From Ensifer sp. MPMI2T (GTDB lineage: Bacteria; Pseudomonadota; Alphaproteobacteria; Rhizobiales; Rhizobiaceae), in NCBI RefSeq assembly GCF_004827385.1, contig NZ_SRXN01000038.1, forward strand, positions 1 through 58,434: a DNA stretch of 58,434 nucleotides, in the 5' to 3' direction. Of this stretch, positions 51,693 to 58,434 are shown one piece after another (position 1 is the first letter of the stretch; the number at the start of each line of letters is the position of its first letter). Position numbers and translations under genes: made by a program. The notes below the pieces were generated by a model. That model did no database searches. It saw only the letters and a list, made by a program, of their open reading frames with translations, and was not told the origin of the DNA.

Positions 51693-52049
51693 CCCGATCG
51701 AGTGTCCTCGACGGCGCGTGCCGCGCTCGATCTCGGGCACGGACCATCGCGGGCGATGCCTGCGCCACCCGCGACCTGCCCTCGCCGGCAGGCGTCGTCA
51801 CGGCGCGTGAACTGCATATCGCCGAACTTACCGCGCTCGCCGACCACCATGCCTGCGTCACCGACGTCGCGACGCTCATGGCCCGGAAAGGCGACGCAGC
51901 CTAAGCTGTTGGTGGAGATGAGATTTCGGGCGCGGGCCGCCGGCCGGTGCCTCGCCCACATTACAAAAATATAATGATCTCAATGCTTTTCGCCGATCTC
52001 GTTCATCTCTATTTTGAGAAGCAATGAACGCCAGCGAAGCGGTGAAGCC

Positions 52050-53312
52050 ATGAGCAAAGCAGCGAAGACGATCAGAGACGAGGCGACGGCGCTGAAGCCC
52101 GCGCCCGCCAATGTGCGTGTCATCCCGGCAGCCGCGCCGCCGGTTCGCCGGAAACGCCGCTCGCGTCTCTGGATCGCCGCGCCCGTCCTTCTGGCCGTGC
52201 TCGGCGCTGGCTATTATGCCTGGAGCCAATACGGATCCGCGCCGGCCACCGCGATGATCACACAGGTCGTTACGCGCGGCGACATCGAGGACAGCGTCAC
52301 CGCTGTCGGCACCCTCGACGCGATCAATTCCGTCGATGCCGGCGCACAGGTTTCCGGCCAGCTGAAATCGCTCCATGTGGAGATCGGCGACACGGTCGAA
52401 CAAAATCAGCTCGTCGCTGAAATCGACCCGGCCACCATCGAAAACCGCATCGAGATCGACCAGGCGGAACTCGCCAGTCTCGAGGCGCAGCTCGTCTCGA
52501 AGAAGGCGCAGCTCGCGCTGAAGCAGGCGAATATCGAGCGCCAGCGCAATCTGGTCGCGACCAACAGCGTCTCGCAATCGACGCTTGACCAGGCGGTTGC
52601 CGACCATGCGGCGGCCGCCGCCGACGTCGACGCCATCTCTGCCCAGATCCGCAAGCAGAAGGCGACCCTGGCCGGCGACAAGGTCGATCTTGGCTACACC
52701 AAGATCTATGCGCCAATGGCCGGCACAATCGTCGCCAACCCGGCCAAGGAAGGCCAGACCTTGAACGCCAACCAGACGACGCCGACGATCGTCACCATCG
52801 CCGATCTCTCGACGATGACGGTGAAGGCGCAGGTCTCGGAGGCCGACGTCGGCAAGCTGACGATCGGCATGGACGCCTATTTCACCCTGCTCGGCCAGCC
52901 CGGCAAACGCTTCACCGGCAAATTGCGGCAAATCCAGCCGATGCCGGACACGGAAAACAACGTCGTCCTGTACTACGCCCTCTTCGACGTGCCTAACCCG
53001 ACGGGCGAACTGATGATGTCGATGAGCGCCCAGGTTTTCTTCGTCGAGGCTGCGGCCAAGGACGTGCTCATGGTGCCGAGCGCGGCGATCCATGCGAACC
53101 GCGAAGGCAAGGCGCAGGTGACCGCCGTCGCGCCCTCAGGCGCGACCGAGAGCCGCGATGTCGAAGTCGGCATCCGCAACCGCGTCAGCGCCGAGATCGT
53201 CAGCGGCCTTGAGGAAGGCGACCGCGTGGTCGTCGATACGGCGTCCGCCTCGACGGGCGACAGCACGCGCGACAACCGTTCGCGCGGCATGCGCATGCCG
53301 CCGATGTTCTGA
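52050..53312 (+). CDS. macA: MacA-like periplasmic adaptor of an ABC exporter
   Basis: A 420-residue membrane-fusion protein with a cytosolic head, one TM anchor (about 40-60, LWIAAPVLLAVLGAGYYAW), a split lipoyl domain (SVDAGAQVSGQLKSLHVEIG and LGYTKIYAPMAGTIVANPAK) separated by a coiled-coil of about 75 residues (ELASLEAQLVSKKAQLALKQ), then beta-barrel and membrane-proximal domains. It links the MacB ATPase/permease to an outer-membrane channel. The ATG at 52050 follows a weak GGTGAAG. MacB begins 8 bases after its stop. Confidence 0.92.
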   Translation: MSKAAKTIRDEATALKPAPANVRVIPAAAPPVRRKRRSRLWIAAPVLLAVLGAGYYAWSQYGSAPATAMITQVVTRGDIEDSVTAVGTLDAINSVDAGAQVSGQLKSLHVEIGDTVEQNQLVAEIDPATIENRIEIDQAELASLEAQLVSKKAQLALKQANIERQRNLVATNSVSQSTLDQAVADHAAAAADVDAISAQIRKQKATLAGDKVDLGYTKIYAPMAGTIVANPAKEGQTLNANQTTPTIVTIADLSTMTVKAQVSEADVGKLTIGMDAYFTLLGQPGKRFTGKLRQIQPMPDTENNVVLYYALFDVPNPTGELMMSMSAQVFFVEAAAKDVLMVPSAAIHANREGKAQVTAVAPSGATESRDVEVGIRNRVSAEIVSGLEEGDRVVVDTASASTGDSTRDNRSRGMRMPPMF

Positions 53313-53320
53313 GCACGCAG

Positions 53321-55264
53321 ATGACCACGCTCCTCACGCTCAGGGACGTCAGCAAGACCTATTTCAACGGCGATCTCGCCGTCGAGGTGCTGCACGATGT
53401 CTCGCTTGATATCGAAGCCGGCGAGTTCGTCGCGATCATCGGCCAGTCCGGTTCCGGCAAGTCGACGTTGATGAACATTCTCGGCTGCCTCGACCAGCCG
53501 ACCTCGGGCGAATACCTGATCGATGGCGAACGGGTCTCGGGCTTTGACGGTGACGAGCTTGCGGCGCTGCGCCGCCGCACCTTTGGCTTCGTGTTCCAGG
53601 CCTACAACCTCATCCCGACCGCAAGCGCCAGGGAGAACGTCGAGGTGCCGGCCGTCTATGCCGGCATGCCTGCGCGCGACCGGCACGACCGCGCCGAGGA
53701 GCTTTTGAAATCGCTGAAACTCGGCGAACGGCTCGACCATCGGCCGAGCCAGCTTTCCGGAGGCCAGCAGCAGCGCGTTTCGATCGCCCGTGCTCTGATG
53801 AACGGCGGCCGCGTGATCCTTGCCGACGAACCCACCGGCGCTCTCGACAGCCAGAGCGGCGACGAGGTGATGGCGCTTCTGCGCGAGATGAACGAGAACG
53901 GCCACACCGTCATCGTCATCACCCATTCGCGCGAGGTCGCCGAGCAGGCCGACCGGCTGATCGAAATCCACGACGGCCGCATCATCGCCGATCGGACGAA
54001 GAAAGGTCGCAGCAATCCCGAGGCGGCAATCGGACTCGCCCAGCGCACGCGCGAAGGCTTTGCCGCCATCGCCGACATCTCGGAAGCGGTGAAGATGGCG
54101 ATGCGCGCTTTGCGCGCAAATCTATTCCGCACCATTCTCACGCTGCTCGGCATCGTCATCGGCGTCGGATCCGTGGTCGCCATGCTCGCGATCGGCACCG
54201 GCGCGCAGGACTCCGTCTTGAACCGCATCTCCTCGATGGGCTCCGATCTTCTCCTCGTGCGTCCAAGCATGGCCAATTTCCGCGGCAGCGCCGGCGGAAG
54301 CAACGTCACGCTCGTGCCGGCCGATGCCGACGCGATCCAGGAGTTGCCGAACGTCGCCTTCGCCGTGCCGGAAATGACGAGCACGGTGACGCTCAGGCGC
54401 GGCAATGTAGACTACCAGACGACGGCGAACGGCACGGTGCCGCAATTCACGGCGGCGAAATCCTGGAGCGTTGGCCGCGGCGAGTTCATCAACCGCGACG
54501 ACATGGAAAGCTACGCCCCGGTCGCCGTCCTTGGCGAGACCGTGGTGAAGACGCTGTTTGCGGACGGCTCCGACCCGATCGGCCAATATGTGCTCGTCAA
54601 CAAGATTCCCTTCCAGGTGATCGGCGTGATGAGCGAAAAAGGTGCCAGCGCCGGCGGCAACGACCAGGATGACGTCGTCCTCGTGCCGCTGACGACGGGC
54701 AGCATGCGCATCTTCGGCCAGCGCAACATCCGCACGATCACCGTCGAGGTGAAGGACTCATCGGCGATCGACCTGACGCAGGATCGCATCCAGGCGCTGC
54801 TCAATGAGCGGCACAAAAAGGAAGACACCCAGATCACCAACATGTCGTCGGTGCGCGAGGCCTTCACCGAGACGTCGAACACGATGAAGCTCTTCCTGGG
54901 GTCGGTCGCGGCGATTTCGCTGCTCGTCGGCGGCATCGGCGTCATGAACATCATGCTCGTCAGCGTCAGCGAGCGCACCCGCGAAATCGGCGTGCGCATG
55001 GCGACCGGTGCGCGCGAACGCGACATCCTCGTGCAGTTCATCGTCGAGGCGCTGGTCGTTTCCGCGATCGGGGGAGCGATCGGTGTTGCTGCCGGACTCG
55101 GCACCGGTGCGCTTGCCAAGACCTTCGGCATGCCAGTCAGCTTCACCATCGGCCCCGTGGCGCTTGCCTTCGCCTGCTCGTTCCTTACCGGTCTGCTCTT
55201 CGGCTTCCTGCCGGCCCGAAACGCCTCGCGCCTCCAGCCAGCGGTGGCACTCAGCGCGGATTAA
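53321..55264 (+). CDS. macB: MacB-like ABC exporter (fused ATPase and permease)
   Basis: A 647-residue fusion matching E. coli MacB (648). The ATPase domain (about 1-225) has Walker A IGQSGSGKSTLMNILG, signature LSGGQQQRVSIARAL, Walker B VILADEPTGALD and switch His in VIVITHSREV. TM1 is near 268-290, a periplasmic domain follows, and three TMs lie at about 525-640 with the FtsX motif GGIGVMNIMLVSVSERTREI. Tripartite MacAB pumps export macrolides, siderophores or peptides across both membranes. The channel gene is not nearby. A regulator is not obvious; the truncated LysR remnant upstream may once have served. Confidence 0.95.
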   Translation: MTTLLTLRDVSKTYFNGDLAVEVLHDVSLDIEAGEFVAIIGQSGSGKSTLMNILGCLDQPTSGEYLIDGERVSGFDGDELAALRRRTFGFVFQAYNLIPTASARENVEVPAVYAGMPARDRHDRAEELLKSLKLGERLDHRPSQLSGGQQQRVSIARALMNGGRVILADEPTGALDSQSGDEVMALLREMNENGHTVIVITHSREVAEQADRLIEIHDGRIIADRTKKGRSNPEAAIGLAQRTREGFAAIADISEAVKMAMRALRANLFRTILTLLGIVIGVGSVVAMLAIGTGAQDSVLNRISSMGSDLLLVRPSMANFRGSAGGSNVTLVPADADAIQELPNVAFAVPEMTSTVTLRRGNVDYQTTANGTVPQFTAAKSWSVGRGEFINRDDMESYAPVAVLGETVVKTLFADGSDPIGQYVLVNKIPFQVIGVMSEKGASAGGNDQDDVVLVPLTTGSMRIFGQRNIRTITVEVKDSSAIDLTQDRIQALLNERHKKEDTQITNMSSVREAFTETSNTMKLFLGSVAAISLLVGGIGVMNIMLVSVSERTREIGVRMATGARERDILVQFIVEALVVSAIGGAIGVAAGLGTGALAKTFGMPVSFTIGPVALAFACSFLTGLLFGFLPARNASRLQPAVALSAD

Positions 55265-55298
55265 TCCGGATGAGGAAAGCTGCCGGGTCCGCCCCGTT

Positions 55299-56270
55299 TC
55301 ACACCGACGGTTCCATCACGGCGACGAATTTCTGCGCAAGGTCCTGCGACGCCGCCCTCCGCGGGTGAAGCTCGTCGTTCCACCGCCCCTGCACGACGCC
55401 CTTCAGGCGGACGACGGTGACATTGTTCTGGGCGCGCTCGATCCGCTCGAGCATGTCGTAGAGGCGGTCGACGAGATAGGTGAGAATGCCTTCGATGAGC
55501 GCGCCGTCGTCCGTCGGGCTGAAGCCGCGGCGGATGAAAGGCTGGCCGAGCCACGGACCGTTCGCCACTGGCATGGGGACATCGTAGCCATGGACCAGCA
55601 TCTGCGTCCGCTTCGGGCTTGATTGGATCGCGACGTCGCGTGCGATCTCGCTGTAGCCCTCCTCGAGTGCCCGCACCTTGCAGTCTAGGATATCCAGTTG
55701 GAGAAAGCTTTTCGGATTGCCGGTCGTGCCGGAGGTCCGCGGTCGCAGCAGCTCCGTCAGGGCGCCGCCTCCGAGGATGTCGTTGCCGCCGCCGGAAAAG
55801 ATGAAAAAGTCGAACGAGGCGGATTTCACCAGTTGCCGGTAATCCTTCTTCTGGCGCATCTGCTCGAAGGTATCACCCGGATAGGCGACATTCTGGGCGT
55901 GGTAGCGCCCCTCGAGGATATCGAAAAATGTCGGTGCGTAACCCGCCAGCGCCGACAGCGGCCAGAGGATATTGATCCAGGAATCGCCATCCGCACAGAT
56001 CCGGATACCGCTTGCCTTGCGCGCGATCATCGTGTCTGCAGGCAGGGCCGAAGACTGCAGCGCACGCACGGCCTGTTCGTCCGTCAGGTAGCGGCCCTGC
56101 GCATCCTTGACGTGGTAAACGAGGCAGATCCCGGGGTCTTTCTCGAGGAACACCGACGCAGTGCCGGCGGTGACGGTCTCGTCCTTGGTCGCCTCCCGGC
56201 TTCCCTCACTCCCCCTCGCCTCGGTGGTCTTGTCGGTCTTGCGGGGTTTTTTCGCCTTCATGCTTTCCAT
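55299..56270 (-). CDS. SGNH/GDSL-hydrolase-like protein
   Basis: A 323-residue protein. A Lys-rich charged head (about 1-45) precedes the SGNH domain. Block I is ICADGDSWINILWPLS with the Ser, block III FFIFSGGGNDILGGG with Gly and Asn, and block V is WNDELHPRRAASQ with the Asp/His pair. It is predicted to be an esterase or deacylase of unknown substrate. No export signal is evident. The ATG at 56270 is chosen because upstream codons (to 56576) lack coding character. It is convergent with macB, which ends 35 bases away. Confidence 0.85.
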   Translation of the reverse strand: MESMKAKKPRKTDKTTEARGSEGSREATKDETVTAGTASVFLEKDPGICLVYHVKDAQGRYLTDEQAVRALQSSALPADTMIARKASGIRICADGDSWINILWPLSALAGYAPTFFDILEGRYHAQNVAYPGDTFEQMRQKKDYRQLVKSASFDFFIFSGGGNDILGGGALTELLRPRTSGTTGNPKSFLQLDILDCKVRALEEGYSEIARDVAIQSSPKRTQMLVHGYDVPMPVANGPWLGQPFIRRGFSPTDDGALIEGILTYLVDRLYDMLERIERAQNNVTVVRLKGVVQGRWNDELHPRRAASQDLAQKFVAVMEPSV

Positions 56271-56785
56271 GGCCGCGCCCCCAAACAATCGGGAATGAGT
56301 AACACATATCCGGGTATCGGAACAGACCAGCACAATCTTGGATAGACCCGCTGTGACCGACCATGGAGGGTCCTCTGGGCTCGGCGACGCGGAGAAATGG
56401 CGCGAATAGAGCCATTGCCACAATTTTGCTTCACGCAGCCGGCAAAGTCCGCTCGCTATCCAGCGGATGGCAGGGGAATACCGAATATTTGTTTCGTTAG
56501 AGTTGGGCCAGAACCTCTCGGTTCGCCCGCCTGTTGGGGCCGTGTTGCAGCGTTCGATGCAATACGGGAACGTCACCGTTCTGCGCGCTGGATAGAGAAA
56601 CGGATCAAAAACGGACTCGGCTTGGCCGAGCCCGAAGGTGGATTATTGCGCGTTCGAGCGAGCGCGCAATGGCGTTCTAGTGCTTTGATTCCAAAGCACT
56701 TTACTCGCTTTCAGCATCTCCGCATAGAGGCGGATGGCTCTAAAGCAGTGAACGCACACCGAAAAATGGCAAGGAGACTCAAGCC
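56271..56785. other. 515-base intergenic region with three consecutive hairpins
   Basis: No gene is supported here. Three perfect inverted repeats lie in a row: CTCGGC-TTG-GCCGAG (56616-56630), ATTGCGCG-N10-CGCGCAAT (56645-56670) and AGTGCTTTG-ATTC-CAAAGCACT (56679-56700). A looser repeat CATCTCCGC/GGCGGATG follows near 56713-56734. They precede the secreted CHAP-like gene and may form its leader, a small RNA or a composite repeat. The first 300 bases show nothing recognisable. Confidence 0.5.
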
Positions 56786-57229
56786 ATGAAGGTTATAGCG
56801 TTTCTCGCCGCAATGTATGTCGCCCTCATCGCCCCGGACACGGCCACCGCCGGCATGTTGGCCTACGCCCAGCAATTTACCGGACTGCACGAAGTCAAGC
56901 ACAACAGGCGGCTGCGCGCCGCTCTCGGCGTCAATCCCGCCCGCACGCCGTGGTGCGGCTATTTCATGGGGATGATTGTACGGAAAGCCGGCCGGCAGCC
57001 GCCCAAATCTTATAGTTTCGCAAGTTCCTGGCGGCAGTTCGGTGCGCCCGTGCGCCTCTCCTCTGCGCGTCCAGGCGACGTCATCGTCGTGCGCACCGGC
57101 CGCGGCTATCATGTCGGGATCCTCTCCGCCCTGTCCAAGTCGACCGCACAGCTGATCGGCGGCAACCAATCGGGGCGCGTTCAGCTGTCACAGTTCAGCC
57201 GAAGACAGGTCGTCGCCGTACGAAGATAG
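56786..57229 (+). CDS. secreted TIGR02594/CHAP-like amidase-fold protein
   Basis: A 147-residue exported protein with a signal peptide of about 22 residues (MKVIAFLAAMYVALIAPDTA, TAG). The mature part has the TIGR02594/NlpC-like pattern: AYAQQFTGLHEVKHNRRLRA, then NPARTPWCGYFMGMIVRKAG with a candidate nucleophile Cys, and RPGDVIVVRTGRGYHVGILS with the candidate His. This is the layout of cysteine amidases or endopeptidases acting on peptidoglycan. AAGGAGAC precedes the ATG. It ends in a terminator-like hairpin. The neighbouring transglutaminase-like gene is convergent. Confidence 0.85.
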   Translation: MKVIAFLAAMYVALIAPDTATAGMLAYAQQFTGLHEVKHNRRLRAALGVNPARTPWCGYFMGMIVRKAGRQPPKSYSFASSWRQFGAPVRLSSARPGDVIVVRTGRGYHVGILSALSKSTAQLIGGNQSGRVQLSQFSRRQVVAVRR

Positions 57230-57267
57230 CCGCAGGAAGGCGCGGCCTTCGAAGTATTGAGGACATG

Positions 57268-57293
57268 GGTGGCGCCTGAAAGACGGCGCCACC
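57268..57293 (+). terminator. hairpin after CHAP-like gene
   Basis: GGTGGCGCC and GGCGCCACC are exact 9-base arms around TGAAAGAC, 38 bases past the stop. The T-tract is weak (GGCGTTTG). Confidence 0.5.
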
Positions 57294-57330
57294 GGCGTTT
57301 GCGCGCGTAGATCCGCACGGTCGGAGCCGT

Positions 57331-57376
57331 CTACAGCGCCGCGCGTCCGATCGGACGCGCGGAGTTACAGCGGCTA
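57331..57376 (+). repeat. rhizobial intergenic palindromic repeat (copy 5)
   Basis: CTACAGCGCCGCGCGTCCGA is followed by TCGGACGCGCGGAGTTACAG, giving a CGCGCGTCCGA/TCGGACGCGCG stem. Only the first palindromic half is present. It lies between the convergent ends of the CHAP-like and transglutaminase-like genes. Confidence 0.65.
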
Positions 57377-57381
57377 CCGCT

Positions 57382-57948
57382 TCAGATCTGCTGCGCGCCG
57401 GCGATCCGTTCCCAGCGCCGGCCGTTCGATTGAGACTGGCGGGCGAAATAATTATAAGGGGTCCTCGACCAGTCGCGAACCGAATTGGTCATGTTGTCGA
57501 GCACGAGGTCGCCCTCGCTGGTGCGCACGGTCAGCACCGTGTGCCCCTCGCCGCGATAGCGCGCGACGGTCAAAAGCAGCGCCGAGGCTGGCCAGCCGCG
57601 CTTGAGCAGCTCCCGCTTCTTCAAGATGGCGAAGTCCTCGCAGTCGCCGTAGGCGGTGGGCACGCGCCAATCGTCGTCCCGGCCGACATTTGCCAGATCG
57701 CTCCGCTCCCTGATGCGCGCGTTGACCGCACGGTTGATCTGCTGCAGCTCACTCGCCTTTTCCGGGTGCAGGACGACCAGCTTGCTGCCGCCGCCCGTGC
57801 TGCACAAGCGCGGCTCACGCGTGCAGAACGAGGCGAAGGCCGGTGGCGCGAAGGCCTTTCCGCCGGTCCTCATCGTCGTGCCGGCATCGGCCACCTGCGG
57901 AATCAAGAGCAGCAGCAAAGATGCGGTCTGCGCGATGAAAAATTTCAT
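57382..57948 (-). CDS. bacterial transglutaminase-like cysteine peptidase (BTLCP)
   Basis: A 188-residue exported protein with a signal peptide of about 22 residues (MKFFIAQTASLLLLLIPQVA, DAG). The BTLCP domain follows, with catalytic Cys in PTAYGDCEDFAILKKRELL (about residue 103), His in YRGEGHTVLTVRTSEGDL and Asp in LVLDNMTNSVRDWSRTPYNY. Members of this family (LapG-like relatives) cleave surface proteins in the periplasm. No LapD/adhesin gene is nearby. The start is ATG 57948 with GGAGGGAA directly upstream. Confidence 0.9.
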   Translation of the reverse strand: MKFFIAQTASLLLLLIPQVADAGTTMRTGGKAFAPPAFASFCTREPRLCSTGGGSKLVVLHPEKASELQQINRAVNARIRERSDLANVGRDDDWRVPTAYGDCEDFAILKKRELLKRGWPASALLLTVARYRGEGHTVLTVRTSEGDLVLDNMTNSVRDWSRTPYNYFARQSQSNGRRWERIAGAQQI

Positions 57949-58143
57949 GAAATTCCCTCCAACGGCGGGCTTAACGCTCCCGAGCCCAACTAAACATAAT
58001 CAATGGGGATTAACTCAAGGTTGATTAACCCGAAATCGGGCGATGTTATGGCCGTACTACTAATAATTCGTAACTTGACCCTCTAGCGCTTTACGCGAAT
58101 TATTTATTACTTTTTTAAAATATTTATTGTGTGGAGTTGCGTA

Positions 58144-58434
58144 ATGTCTAAGTTAAATGGGTCCGTATTAAAAATTTTCTTTATCCTCTCAACAGCATCA
58201 ATAACATCGGTAGTTCTCACATCAGACGCGAACGCAGTACAACGACAGCGTATGACTGCAAAACAGTGCAGCCCGCTGACGGAAGATAACTTCGCGGCCT
58301 GTTGCGTGGCGCTCAACCGCTCGAAAATCCTCACACCTGCACAGATCAAAATGTGCCCTCCCCTGTCGACCGCAACCATAAAGGGTGCCACGATGGGCGG
58401 AGACGAACGCAGTGATGCCAGTCCGCCCAAAGGC
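58144..58434 (+). CDS. secreted hypothetical protein (3' end outside window)
   Basis: The plus-strand frame opens at ATG 58144 and continues to the window end (97 codons). Residues 1 to about 31 form a signal peptide (MSKLNGSVLKIFFILSTASI, then TSVVLTSDANA). The mature part carries Cys residues in KQCSPLTEDNFAACCVALNR and KMCPP, suggesting disulphides. A GGAG site lies about 8 bases upstream. The 5' part and the leader (58013-58143) are AT-rich compared with the rest of the window. No homologue is recognised. Confidence 0.6.
   Translation, partial: MSKLNGSVLKIFFILSTASITSVVLTSDANAVQRQRMTAKQCSPLTEDNFAACCVALNRSKILTPAQIKMCPPLSTATIKGATMGGDERSDASPPKG

Noticed and set aside
51656..51904. 82-codon plus-strand frame as an intact gene
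   Set aside because: Only its last third looks protein-like; its first part overlaps the LysR fragment. It is treated as a possible remnant, not a gene.
58107..58430. 107-codon minus-strand frame at the window end
   Set aside because: The plus-strand frame from 58144 has a signal peptide and a plausible ribosome-binding site, so the minus-strand frame is taken as its shadow.

Overview
The window is about 58 kb of GC-rich alphaproteobacterial DNA, most likely from a Sinorhizobium/Ensifer-type rhizobium. This rests on codon use, a DUF982 gene, a TTG-initiated S21 gene beside a cold-shock gene, class III cyclase/TPR proteins, and repeated copies of an intergenic palindromic element of the type described in rhizobia. 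There are no phage, transposase, tRNA, rRNA or CRISPR features. It reads as ordinary replicon sequence packed with transport, regulatory and small metabolic operons.

Layout. 1-3 kb: DUF924 gene (cut by the window edge) divergent from a LysR regulator, then a cold-shock protein, a small conserved protein and ribosomal protein S21. 3-9 kb: AI-2E-type permease and an RND efflux pair. 9-12 kb: two tandem 358-residue paralogues with a degenerate GGDEF domain, followed by palindromic repeats. 12-17.4 kb: a six-gene minus-strand cluster (SDR, methyltransferase, citrate-synthase-like lyase, acyl-CoA ligase, VOC protein, GST) controlled from a divergent TetR. 18-22 kb: GST, aldo/keto reductase and a cyclase-TPR protein. 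22-23 kb: an Xre/MbcA-RES toxin-antitoxin pair behind a perfect palindrome. 23-27 kb: TetR plus a tripartite ABC efflux/lipoprotein-type exporter with a perfect 25-bp operator. 27-33.7 kb: acyltransferase-SGNH protein, SnoaL-like protein, PLP aminotransferase, threonine/serine dehydratase and a methyltransferase. 33.7-38.3 kb: a 33-residue membrane peptide, an alpha/beta hydrolase lacking its nucleophile serine, a small lipoprotein, an L,D-transpeptidase overlapping an orphan betaine-type binding protein, a CBS-BON protein and a DUF982 protein. 38.5-45.7 kb: a rare-sugar regulon (ABC importer, ketose 3-epimerase and LacI, with divergent 2-hydroxyacid dehydrogenase and aldo/keto reductase). 46.5-48.3 kb: ilvC and a TetR. 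48.4-51.4 kb: a ZIP transporter, a multicopper oxidase and a divergent MntR. 52-55 kb: macAB. 55-58.4 kb: SGNH hydrolase, a CHAP/NlpC-like secreted protein, a transglutaminase-like peptidase and a secreted protein cut by the window end.

The most interesting unit is the mntR/multicopper-oxidase/ZIP locus. Two copies of the same 14-bp sequence, closely matching the E. coli MntR box core, sit in the divergent promoter region. They imply a manganese-controlled pair of metal oxidase and metal transporter. Second is the 12-17 kb cluster, in which the citrate-synthase-like protein has Ser where the catalytic Asp should be. Third are the twin pseudo-GGDEF proteins.
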